The translations under genes were made by a program, and so were the position numbers. The notes beneath the pieces are model-generated. The model ran no database searches. It had not been told where the DNA came from and saw nothing but the letters and a program-made list of their open reading frames with translations. Shown here piece by piece: positions 35,966 through 43,827 of a DNA stretch of 64,000 nt; position 1 is the first letter of the stretch, and the number at the start of each line of letters is the position of its first letter. Source of the DNA: UBA4427 sp046351135 (GTDB lineage: Bacteria > Myxococcota_A > UBA9160 > UBA4427); contig JAXLZA010000003.1 of assembly GCA_046351135.1 (NCBI GenBank), forward strand, positions 186,001-250,000, given 5' to 3'.

Positions 35966-37423
35966 CTACTTCTTCCCGCCCAGCGCCGCGAGCTTCGCCT
36001 TCGACTCGCGGATGTCCCCATTGAGCAGCCCGATCTCGCTGTAGTTGCCGTAGCCGCTCTTCGCCCCGGCGAGGAGCTTTTCGACGGCCTCGATGCGTGC
36101 CTCGAGGACGGCCTTCGTCTCGCGGCCCTTGGCGACGTCGAGGAGCCGGACGGCCTCGAGGGTCTGGCCCTTCTTCAGATGCTCGCGCGCCCGTTTCGCC
36201 AGGACGTCGGCCCCCCCGACGAGCTCGACGAGGTCGCCGTTCACCGCCATCGGCGGGACGAAGTAGAGATCCGCGATCGTGTCGTACGAATACCAGCCCG
36301 TCACGATCTCCCAGATCCCGCGCACGCTCCAGGAGACTCGGCCATGGCCCTGGGAGAGCTCGAGCTCCTTCGGGAGCTGCACGTCCCGCATCAGCTCCCA
36401 GACGCTCTTGCCCGCGTTCATCCCCTTGATCGTCTCGTCCCAGACGTACTGCACCGCATCCCGCATCTTCTTGACCGAGGCCTGGATGTACTCCTCGCCT
36501 TCGACGACGCGAAAATGGCTGTGGCCGATGTAGAGCGGCTTCAGTGCCAGGACGACGTCGAGGGCGTCGATGTAGTCGAGGGGATCGCGATACTTCTCGC
36601 CGCGGACGGTGTAGAGGTTCGGGAACATCGGATAGAGCGTCCCGAAGAGATCGCCCGAGAAGAGGACGCGCTCCTTCGGCAGCCAGAGCAGAACGCCGTC
36701 CTCGCCCTCGCCGGTGTTCTCGGGGGCGATCACGACGAACTTCGTCCCGCCGAGCTCGAACACGTAGTTCGTCCCGGGGTAGACCAGGCGCTTCGGCTGG
36801 ATCTTCCAGTAATCGGGGCGGGTGTGGTCGTTCAGGTCGACCCGGGTCGGGTAGAGGACGTGGTAGCGACGCTTGAAGAACTCGAGCGGCTCGGACTGGA
36901 GCCGGCTCATGTAGGCATAACGGTGATGACCGATCGTCTCGGTCCCCGCCGCGATCTCCTTCTCCCAGTAGCGGAGGCCACCGACGTGGTCGATGTGGGA
37001 GTGGGTCAGGACGATCTTGCGGATGGGCCCGGTCGCGAGCTTCTCGATCAGCTTCTTCTGCTCGAGGGCCTGGGGCGAGTCGTAGCCGACGTCGATCAGG
37101 ACCGAGCCCTCGCTCGTGTTGACGAGGAAGATCGCCCCCTCGCCCTCGATCTTGAAGACGTTGGGCGTGATCTGGACCGAGCCCACCTTCAGTTGCTGGA
37201 GGTCGCCCACGCGCACCGGCACGTCCGACTCGACCTCGACCGCGGACGCCGCGCGGGGCAGACCGGCGGGGAGCGCCACGCCGAGGGCGGCGCCGAAGAG
37301 GAGGCCGGAGCAGGCCGCCGCGAGGGCGACGCGCGCCCGAGGCGCTGCGACCCCGAGACGAGCCATTCCGGGATTCCCGGGCCGGGCGAAGCAAAGTCGG
37401 AGAACGAGCGCGATCGATCGCAT
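35966..37423 (-). CDS. Alkylsulfatase-like metallo-beta-lactamase-fold hydrolase, secreted
   Basis: This 485-residue protein has a long N-terminal export signal (hydrophobic core 'VALAAACSGLLFGAALGVALP', ending 'RAASA'). The MBL domain shows the full zinc motif HSHIDH in 'VLTHSHIDHVGGLRYW', then 'VLFSGDLFG' and 'IGHSHF'. It is followed by an alkylsulfatase dimerisation-type region ('VWDETIKGMNAGKSVWELMRDVQLP', then 'GRVSWSVRGIWEIVTGWYSYD'). Such enzymes (SdsA1/Pisa1-like) hydrolyse alkyl sulfate esters. The ATG at 37423 is preceded by GGAGG seven bases away; an in-frame ATG at 37366 could also serve. Divergent from the GPH carrier. Confidence 0.85.
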   Translation of the reverse strand: MRSIALVLRLCFARPGNPGMARLGVAAPRARVALAAACSGLLFGAALGVALPAGLPRAASAVEVESDVPVRVGDLQQLKVGSVQITPNVFKIEGEGAIFLVNTSEGSVLIDVGYDSPQALEQKKLIEKLATGPIRKIVLTHSHIDHVGGLRYWEKEIAAGTETIGHHRYAYMSRLQSEPLEFFKRRYHVLYPTRVDLNDHTRPDYWKIQPKRLVYPGTNYVFELGGTKFVVIAPENTGEGEDGVLLWLPKERVLFSGDLFGTLYPMFPNLYTVRGEKYRDPLDYIDALDVVLALKPLYIGHSHFRVVEGEEYIQASVKKMRDAVQYVWDETIKGMNAGKSVWELMRDVQLPKELELSQGHGRVSWSVRGIWEIVTGWYSYDTIADLYFVPPMAVNGDLVELVGGADVLAKRAREHLKKGQTLEAVRLLDVAKGRETKAVLEARIEAVEKLLAGAKSGYGNYSEIGLLNGDIRESKAKLAALGGKK

Positions 37424-37565
37424 GAAGGACCTCCATCGGAGACGGGTCATCGACGACGGCGAGCAGCGTAGCGCGCCCGAAAACGTCTATGCTGGGCTTC
37501 GCGACCGCCCCGAAGAGCTCGCCGCCGATCGCCGAGGCCTTGGGGACGCGCGCGTGGGAGAAGGC

Positions 37566-38975
37566 ATGGCCGCAGCGAGAACGGATCAGGGCCTCGGTCT
37601 GGGAACGCTGCTCGGCTACAGCATCTCCGCCGCGCCGACGAGCTTCAGCTTCCTGCTCTTCATGGTCATGTACCTGAAGTACGCGACCGAGACCCTCGCG
37701 GTCTCGCCCGCGGCGATCGGCACGGTGTTCCTCGTCGCCAAGATCCTCAACGCCGTCGGCGATCCGCTGATCGGCAACTGGTCCGATCGGACCGAGACGC
37801 GCCTGGGGCGGCGGCGGCCCTGGCTCCTCGTCGGCGGACCGCTGGCCGCGGTCTTCGGCTACATGGCGTGGGCGCCGCCGACCGCACTCGCGGGCTCGAC
37901 CCTCGTCCTCTGGATCGCGTGCTCGATCATCGGCTTCTATACGGCCTACTCGATCTTCGAAGTGCCCCACATGGCACTCGGCGCCGAGATCAGCCTCGAC
38001 GCCGGCGGGCGCAATCGCCTGTTCGCGTGGCGCCAGGTCGTGCGCGTGCTGTCGTCGCTCGTCGCGGCGCTCGTCGGGAGCAAGCTGATCGAGCAGGGCC
38101 GGGAGACGACCCAGACGATGAGTCTCGTCGTCGCGATCGCGACCGTCACCTTCATCTTCCTCGGCGTCTCCTGGCTGCCCGCCGAGCGCGCCGAGTTCCG
38201 CGGACGGGGCGGCGAGAATCCGTTCCGCGCCGTGCGCGACGTGCTCGCCAATCCCCACGCGCGGCTGCTCCTGACCGTCATCTTCATCGACTCGATCGGC
38301 ACCGGCGGCATCGCCGTCCTGACGCCCTTCGTGATCGACCACGTCGTCGGTCGCAAGGACCTGCTGCAGGTCCTGCTCGGGGCGAACTTCTTCGCGACGC
38401 TCGTCTCCGTCCCGCTCTGGCTCTGGCTCTCGCGGCGCTTCGAGAAGCGGCGCCTGATGCTCTGGTCGATGATCGCGAGCGGCCTCGCCTTCGGCTCGAT
38501 CCTGCTGGTCGGCGAAGGCGACTGGCCGCTGGTCGCGATCTCCGCGGTGACCTCGGGCATGGCCGTCAGCTGCTCGAACACCCTCGGCTACACGCTGAAG
38601 AGCGAGATCATCGACTGCGACGAATACCGCACCGGCGAGCGCAAGGAAGGCGCCTACTTCGCCGGCTGGGCCTTCGTCCAGAAGCTCGCGGCGGGCGTGA
38701 TGATCTTCGTCGTCGGGCAGTCCCTCGAGTGGTCGGGCTTCGCGCCGGGGGCGGCGAGCCAGAGCGAGCTGGTCCGGACGACGATGATCGCGCTGATGGG
38801 CGGTGCACCGCTCGTCTGTTATCTGATCGGTGCCGTCGCCTTCGCGCGCTTCTCGCTCTCGGAGGCCGAGCACGCGCGGATCCGCCGCGAGCTCGACGCG
38901 CGCGCGGCGGCGCCGTCCGCGCGGGCGACGACGGCCGCGGTCGCGAGCCCGGCAATCGCCGCGGCCGAGGCCTAG
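37566..38975 (+). CDS. GPH/MelB-type MFS transporter
   Basis: This 469-residue protein has 12 predicted helices and the family loop 'NAVGDPLIGNWSDRTETRLGRRRPW' region. 'EYRTGERKEGAYFAGWAFVQK' matches the C-terminal GPH motif. It is a paralogue of the carrier at 7307-8701. GGGAGAAGGC immediately before the ATG at 37566 fixes the start. It is divergent from the alkylsulfatase-like gene; together they could take up and process a sulfated substrate, but no evidence ties them beyond position. The C-terminus is Ala-rich. Confidence 0.85.
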   Translation: MAAARTDQGLGLGTLLGYSISAAPTSFSFLLFMVMYLKYATETLAVSPAAIGTVFLVAKILNAVGDPLIGNWSDRTETRLGRRRPWLLVGGPLAAVFGYMAWAPPTALAGSTLVLWIACSIIGFYTAYSIFEVPHMALGAEISLDAGGRNRLFAWRQVVRVLSSLVAALVGSKLIEQGRETTQTMSLVVAIATVTFIFLGVSWLPAERAEFRGRGGENPFRAVRDVLANPHARLLLTVIFIDSIGTGGIAVLTPFVIDHVVGRKDLLQVLLGANFFATLVSVPLWLWLSRRFEKRRLMLWSMIASGLAFGSILLVGEGDWPLVAISAVTSGMAVSCSNTLGYTLKSEIIDCDEYRTGERKEGAYFAGWAFVQKLAAGVMIFVVGQSLEWSGFAPGAASQSELVRTTMIALMGGAPLVCYLIGAVAFARFSLSEAEHARIRRELDARAAAPSARATTAAVASPAIAAAEA

Positions 38976-39052
38976 CCCCGGGACCGGCGCGCCTTCGAGC
39001 CTCGTCGCACGCACCGCCGGACCCGTTCTCGCGCATCGGGAGACGCCCTGCC

Positions 39053-40345
39053 ATGACCGATTCCAGCCGAACGAGCGCCCTCTCCCGTCGCACCTTCGTC
39101 GCGCTCGCCGTCCGCCATCTCGGCTCGATCGGCCTGCTCGGCCTCGTCGGCTCGATCGCCGGCCCGCTCCCCCGGCCCGCGGCGGCGACCGCGCGCGGTG
39201 CGCACGAGCTCGGCCCGCTCGGAAAGCCCGACGCGAACGGGCTCCGGCTCCCGCCCGGATTCCGCTCGCGCATCGTCGCGCGCTCCGGCGAGCTCGTCCC
39301 CGGAACCCGCCACGTCTGGCACACCGCCCCCGACGGCGGCGCCGTCTTCGCCGCCGACGACGGTGGCTGGATCTACGTCTCGAACTCGGAGGCCTGGAGC
39401 GCGGGCGAGGGGGGCGTCGGCGCGATCCGCTTCGACGCCGGCGCGCGCATCGTCGACGCCTACTCGATCCTGTCGGGCACGACGCGCAACTGCGCCGGCG
39501 GACGGACGCCGTGGCAGACCTGGCTCTCCTGCGAGGAGCATCCGCACGGGCAGGTCTTCGAGTGTGATCCGTTCCGACGCGGCGGCCGACCCGAGCCGCG
39601 CCCCGCCCTCGGCGTCTTCCAGCACGAGGCCGTCGCGGTCGATCCCGTCCGCCGCCGCCTCTATCTGACCGAGGATCGACCCGACGGCCTGCTCTATCGC
39701 TTCACCCCCGAGCGCTGGCCGAAACTCGATCGCGGCCGGCTCGAGGTCGCGCAGATCGAGGGCATCCCCTCGATCTCCGCCTTCGCCGCGGCGGGGGGTG
39801 CCCGGACCGTCCGCTGGCTTCCCCTCCCTGATCCCCTCGCAAAGAGCGTCGAGACCCGCCATCAGGTCCCGCAGGCCACGCGCTTCGTCGGCGGCGAGGG
39901 CATCGACTATCAGGCGGGGACGGCCGCGAGCGGCACCGGCGACCCGGCGTCCGGCCGCAACACGGCCGCGCGCGGGGACCGCATCGTCTTCTCGACGAAG
40001 GGCGACGACCGGCTCTGGGCCCTCGATCCCGCGGACGACCGCATCGAGATCCTCTACGACCGGTCGCGCACGCCCGGGGCACCGCTCTCCGGCGTCGACA
40101 ACGTCTTCGCCGCCCCGAACGGCGACGTCTACGTCGCCGAGGACGGAGGCGATCTCGAGATCGTGGCGCTCTCCGCGAGCGGATCGATCCGGCCCCTCGT
40201 CCAGGTCACGGGCCAGCCCGACAGCGAGCTGACCGGCCCCGCCCTCTCGCCCGACGGGCGGCGCCTCTACTTCAGCAGTCAGCGAAGCCCGGGCACGACC
40301 TACGAAGTCGAGGGGCCCTTCCTCTCGGTCACGATCGCGGGCTGA
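39053..40345 (+). CDS. PhoX-like (DUF839) secreted phosphatase-family protein
   Basis: This 430-residue protein starts with a twin-arginine signal ('LSRRTFVALAVRHLGSIGLLG', residues 10-30), so it is exported folded. The body is a beta-propeller of the DUF839/PhoX type: 'LPPGFRSRIVARSGE', 'WIYVSNSE', 'TPWQTWLSCEEHP', 'GVFQHEAVAVDP', 'LYLTEDRPDGLLYRFTP', 'GGEGIDY', 'DGDVYVAEDGGDLEI'-like strands. The Cys-Glu-Glu and Glu clusters are the calcium/iron ligands of PhoX. The length is shorter than classical PhoX (about 600), as in a common short subgroup. Phosphatase activity is plausible but not assured. Confidence 0.8.
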   Translation: MTDSSRTSALSRRTFVALAVRHLGSIGLLGLVGSIAGPLPRPAAATARGAHELGPLGKPDANGLRLPPGFRSRIVARSGELVPGTRHVWHTAPDGGAVFAADDGGWIYVSNSEAWSAGEGGVGAIRFDAGARIVDAYSILSGTTRNCAGGRTPWQTWLSCEEHPHGQVFECDPFRRGGRPEPRPALGVFQHEAVAVDPVRRRLYLTEDRPDGLLYRFTPERWPKLDRGRLEVAQIEGIPSISAFAAAGGARTVRWLPLPDPLAKSVETRHQVPQATRFVGGEGIDYQAGTAASGTGDPASGRNTAARGDRIVFSTKGDDRLWALDPADDRIEILYDRSRTPGAPLSGVDNVFAAPNGDVYVAEDGGDLEIVALSASGSIRPLVQVTGQPDSELTGPALSPDGRRLYFSSQRSPGTTYEVEGPFLSVTIAG

Positions 40346-40372
40346 GCCGATCGCCCGGCGCAGGCGATCCCG

Positions 40373-40400
40373 GACCGCGGCCGATCCCCGACCGCGGCCG
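40373..40400. repeat. Direct repeat GACCGCGGCCG in an intergenic leader
   Basis: GACCGCGGCCG occurs at 40373-40383 and again at 40390-40400, six bases apart. The rest of the 224-nt gap (40346-40569) is rich in related CCGGCATCGGCCC-like units. It precedes the DUF1214 protein. Each unit contains the CCGCGG palindrome. It may be an operator or simply low-complexity DNA. Confidence 0.5.
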
Positions 40401-40569
40401 CCCCGGTCCCTGGCGTCGGCCCCCGGCATCGGCCCCAGCATCGGACCGCAGCCGCGGGTGCGCCGGATCGCCGACCGCGATACCAAATGCGCGATCCCGA
40501 CCCCGATCGCGCCTCCCGGACCGCGGGCCGACCCGCCCCGACGCCGACGACCCTCCACAGGAGCTCCCG

Positions 40570-41808
40570 ATGCCGAACCTCTCCCGCTCCCAGGCCGCCT
40601 GGAACGACTTCGCCGACGCCCTCAAGAAGATCGGCGAGAAGATCGTCGCACCGACCGGCGCCCGCGGCGGCCGCGAGCGCGCCGAGGGTTACCGCTATCT
40701 CCTGCGCCTCATCTCCGCGGGCCACGACCTCGAGATGGAGGCCGACCGCAACCGCCCCGAGCTGCGCCGCATGATGACGACGATCCGCAAGTTCAAGGGC
40801 GACGGCACGGACACCCTCTATCGCGAAGCAAAGCTCGACGAGAACCTCGTCTACAAGTTCTCCCTGCGCCGCGGCGACGAGCTCTTCTTCTCCGCCACGA
40901 TCTACGCCTACGACGAGAACGACACCTACTACATCGTCTCCCATCTGATCGACCACGACATCGTCTGGGACGACGTCTTCGGCGAGAAGATCGCCGAGAT
41001 CTACCTCTCCGAGAAGCGCCCGGACGGCGTCCGCAACTGGATCGCGCTGAAGGGTCGCCGCCCGATCCTGTTCACGCGCGAGTACTTCGACGACTTCGTC
41101 GACGCCGTCGACCAGGGCCGCAAGCGCGCGATGGCGATGCAGCTCGAGTGCCTGTCCGAGGTCCCACCGCCCGCGCCCTACGACGAAGCCCAGCTCGAGG
41201 CGGGGCTGAAGCGCGTCGTCGACTTCATCGACGACGCGACCAACGTCTCCCTCGGCCTCTCGATCTTCATCGGTCTCAACCGGATCGAGTACCAGGGCGC
41301 GGGCGACGGCGGAACGAGCGAGCGCAAGGGCAGCATGACGCGGATCCAGGACGGGGAGATCGTTCTCGACGAGGACTCGTCGGAGCAGTACACGCCGCAG
41401 GAGCTCGCGGCGATGATCGACCCCAAGCTCGTCCGCAACAACCTGCCCGGCCCGGGCATCCAGTACATCGGCGGCACCTTCAAGCTCGCCCCCGACGAGG
41501 TCATCGTCGTGACGGGCAAGGACGTGCCCTGCCGCTACTGGAACCTCCAGATCCTGACCCGCTACCTCGAGAGCGGCGACTATCGCCACCACAAGGTCGG
41601 CATCTCGAATCGCCACGTCGTGAAGGACGCGGACGGGAGCTTCCGGATCTACGCGGCGAACGGCGATCCGGGGACGAAGAACTGGATCTCGACCCAGGGC
41701 TATGCGCATGGACAGATCCTCGTCCGCACGCTGCTCGCGAATCCGCCGATGGAGGCGACCTTCAAGGTCATCAAGTCGAAGGACGTGCCGGCGGAGGATC
41801 GGCGTTAG
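40570..41808 (+). CDS. DUF1214-related protein
   Basis: This 412-residue soluble protein has no signal or membrane helix. The C-terminal part 'YWNLQILTRYLESGDYRHHKVGISNRHVV', then 'GSFRIYAANGDPGTKNWIS' and 'GQILVRTLLANP', fits DUF1214, a beta-rich domain of unknown function usually found with DUF1254. The N-terminal 200 residues are helical. Homologues of this length lie in lipid-degradation neighbourhoods. CAGGAGCTCCCG before the ATG at 40570 supports the start. Function unknown. Confidence 0.7.
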   Translation: MPNLSRSQAAWNDFADALKKIGEKIVAPTGARGGRERAEGYRYLLRLISAGHDLEMEADRNRPELRRMMTTIRKFKGDGTDTLYREAKLDENLVYKFSLRRGDELFFSATIYAYDENDTYYIVSHLIDHDIVWDDVFGEKIAEIYLSEKRPDGVRNWIALKGRRPILFTREYFDDFVDAVDQGRKRAMAMQLECLSEVPPPAPYDEAQLEAGLKRVVDFIDDATNVSLGLSIFIGLNRIEYQGAGDGGTSERKGSMTRIQDGEIVLDEDSSEQYTPQELAAMIDPKLVRNNLPGPGIQYIGGTFKLAPDEVIVVTGKDVPCRYWNLQILTRYLESGDYRHHKVGISNRHVVKDADGSFRIYAANGDPGTKNWISTQGYAHGQILVRTLLANPPMEATFKVIKSKDVPAEDRR

Positions 41809-41831
41809 GCCATTCGGAGGGGGTCGGCAGG

Positions 41832-42560
41832 GTGATCGGGATCGAGGTCGACGCAGCGACCTATGCCCGCGAGGGCTTCCTCGTCGTCCGCTCACTCGTC
41901 GATGGCGACACGATCGACGCGCTCCAGCAGGCGACGGACGAGCTCGAGGCGATGGCCGCGACCTTCGTCCGGGATGCCGCGGTCGGCCGGGTCTACTTCG
42001 AGGTCCAGAGCGCGAGCGGGCGCAAGCGCGAGCCGGCCGTCGCGCCCGGTGCGCTGCGCAAGATCACGTCACCTTCGAAGGCCAGCCCTGCGTTCCGGGC
42101 GCTGCGGGAGAGCGAGCGCCTCGTCGAAGTCGCCACGGTCCTCGGCGTCCCCTCGGCCCGCTGCGTCGTCGATCAGATCAATCCGAAGCAGCCGGTCCAC
42201 GGATCGGGCTTCCCGTTCCACCAGGATGCCGCCTTCCTCCACGGTGTCGCCCTGCGCGACCTCGAGGCCTTCGGCGGCGTCAACGTCGTCGTCGCCCTCG
42301 ACCCCGCCGACGAGGACAACGGCGGCTTCACCGTCCTCGCGCGCACGCATACGAGTGGACTCGTCCCCGGGCAGTACCGCTACGACGCGTCGCAGACCCT
42401 CGAGCACCGCTTCGACACGTCGCACCGCTTCGTGCCCGCGCTCGCACCGGGCGACGCGATCTTCTTCTCGCCGTGGCTGGCGCACGGGAGCGGACCGAAC
42501 CGGTCGGAGCGGAGGCGGAGGCTCGCGACGCTGTGGTTCGTCGGGTCGGCGGGGCGGTGA
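41832..42560 (+). CDS. Phytanoyl-CoA dioxygenase (PhyH) family protein
   Basis: This 242-residue Fe(II)/2-oxoglutarate dioxygenase has the HxD iron ligands in 'FPFHQDAAF' (His130, Asp132) and the distal His218 in 'SPWLAHGSGPNRS'. An N-terminal 'YAREGFLVVRSLVD' is typical of the family. It would hydroxylate a lipid, CoA ester or other small substrate. The start is a GTG (41832), with GGAGG about ten bases upstream; no ATG is in the frame nearby. It is 23 nt downstream of the DUF1214 gene and probably in its operon. Confidence 0.87.
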   Translation: MIGIEVDAATYAREGFLVVRSLVDGDTIDALQQATDELEAMAATFVRDAAVGRVYFEVQSASGRKREPAVAPGALRKITSPSKASPAFRALRESERLVEVATVLGVPSARCVVDQINPKQPVHGSGFPFHQDAAFLHGVALRDLEAFGGVNVVVALDPADEDNGGFTVLARTHTSGLVPGQYRYDASQTLEHRFDTSHRFVPALAPGDAIFFSPWLAHGSGPNRSERRRRLATLWFVGSAGR

Positions 42561-42647
42561 GGGAAATGCTCTCGTCGCGAGACCTGGTCTAGACTGAGCG
42601 CCGTCCCGAGTCGACTCGGGGCCGAGCGAGGAGCGGAGAAGAGCGCG

Positions 42648-43436
42648 ATGAGCGGAGGAATCCTCGGAGCGATCGCCTTCGCGCTGTCCGTCGGAGCGCT
42701 CGCCCTCTGGATCCAGCGGATGCGACGCGTCGCCCTCGAGAACGGTCGCGGGCTACCCTTCGCGCTGTTCGCCGCGGCGGTCGCCCTCGGCTCGATCGCG
42801 CTCGCGCGGGAGCCCGGATGGATCGGCGGTGCACTCGCGAGCGCGGGGCTCGCGCTCGGGATGGTCTGGATCGGCCTCGCGCTCCTGGCCCGGCAGTCCA
42901 GCCCGATTCCGAACGTTGCCGTCGGGCAGGCGCTGCCTTCGATCGTCGCGCCCGACGAGCACGGCGCTCCCTTCGACGTCGCGAGCCTCCGTGGCCATCC
43001 GGTGCTCATCAAGCTCTTCCGCGGGCATTGGTGACCCTACTGCGTCGCCGAGTTGCGGCGATGGGAGGAGCTGCGCGGCGAGCTCGACGCCTGGGGCGTC
43101 CGGCTGGTCGCGATCTCGACGGACACGCCGGAGCAGATCCGCGCGGGCAAGGACAAACACGGCGCGCAGGCCTTCCTGCTCGCGGACCCCGACCTCCGCG
43201 TGACGCGGGCGCTGGGACTCGAGAACACCGCGCTCGCCGTCAAGCCGCCCGGTCTTCCGGGCCTCCCGATCCCGACCACCGTGCTCACGGACGCGGACCA
43301 CGTCGTCCGCTGGATCGATCAGGCGGCCGACTACCAGGTCCGCTCGGCCCCGGAACGCGTTCGAGCGGCGCTCGTCGAAGCGCTGGGAGCGACCTCTCCG
43401 CCGATCAGTCCCGGGGCCGGAACAACGGCAGCGTGA
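42648..43436 (+). CDS. Probable selenoprotein: membrane-anchored peroxiredoxin-like (AhpC/TSA) protein with in-frame TGA
   Basis: Read through TGA at 43032-43034 the gene gives 262 residues. Residues 1-85 hold about three membrane helices. Residues from 92 form a thioredoxin fold: 'VGQALPSIVAPDEHGAPF', 'LRGHPVLIKLFRGHW', then U(TGA)-P-Y-C (Sec129, Cys132), 'VAELRRWEELRGELDAWG', 'VAISTDTPEQI', 'LPIPTTVLTDADHVVRW'. Cys homologues have W-C-P-Y-C there, so the TGA sits exactly on the catalytic Cys. A SECIS-like hairpin follows. The product is likely a thiol or selenol peroxidase/reductase facing the periplasm or cytoplasm. A gene finder would split it in two. Alternatives are a nonsense mutation or a sequencing error. 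The 3' end overlaps the convergent DUF35 gene by 32 nt. Confidence 0.75.
43043..43063 (+). promoter_or_regulatory. Putative bacterial SECIS hairpin
   Basis: CGTCGCC (43043-43049) pairs with GGCGATG (43057-43063) along seven pairs, one of them G-U, around the loop GAGTTGC. The stem begins eight bases after the TGA and the loop starts 15 bases after it, near the spacing of known bacterial SECIS elements. The loop opens with G, as SelB recognition favours. I could not score it against a SECIS model. Confidence 0.55.
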
Positions 43437-43827
43437 CCTCGTCGCTCATCTTCTGGAACACGACCTCGAGCGGCATTCCGATCTCGATCTTCTCCTCTTC
43501 GACGTCGATCAAGGTCGAGAGCATGTGCCAGCCCTCTTCGAGCAGCACGATCGCGACCGCGTACGGGACCTCGAAGGAGGGCTGCTGCGGGCGGTGGACG
43601 ATGGTGTAGCTGTAGAGCGTCCCGCGGCCGGAGGACTCGATCCATTCGAGGCGCGGGCTCATGCAGCCGGTACAGCAGGGCTGCGGAATGAAGACGTGGA
43701 CGCCGCAGTCGAGACATTTCTGGACGCGCAGCTTCCCTTCGCGGGCACCGTCCCAATGGGGCTTCGAGAGCGGCGTCGGATGGGGAAGCGGGATGCCGGG
43801 TCGCGGTCTCTTCATCACGTGGGTCAT
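43405..43827 (-). CDS. DUF35 OB-fold zinc-ribbon protein (thiolase partner)
   Basis: This 140-residue protein has an N-terminal helix ('SKPHWDGAREGKLRVQ'), a four-Cys zinc ribbon 'CLDCGVHVFIPQPCCTGC', and an OB-fold with 'GRGTLYSYTIVHRP' and 'PYAVAIVLLEEG'. DUF35 proteins bind SCP-x-type thiolases or aldolases (for example ChsH2's DUF35 with Ltp2) and place the acyl-CoA. Its start overlaps the thiolase stop by four bases (ATGA at 43827-43824), the expected coupling for subunits of one complex. Confidence 0.92.
   Translation of the reverse strand: MTHVMKRPRPGIPLPHPTPLSKPHWDGAREGKLRVQKCLDCGVHVFIPQPCCTGCMSPRLEWIESSGRGTLYSYTIVHRPQQPSFEVPYAVAIVLLEEGWHMLSTLIDVEEEKIEIGMPLEVVFQKMSDEVTLPLFRPRD

Noticed and set aside
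43053..43436. A separate small gene beginning at Met 43053, after the TGA
   Set aside because: It is the same frame and domain as the upstream part; it would begin inside the thioredoxin fold without the active site or a clear ribosome site. Read-through is a better account.
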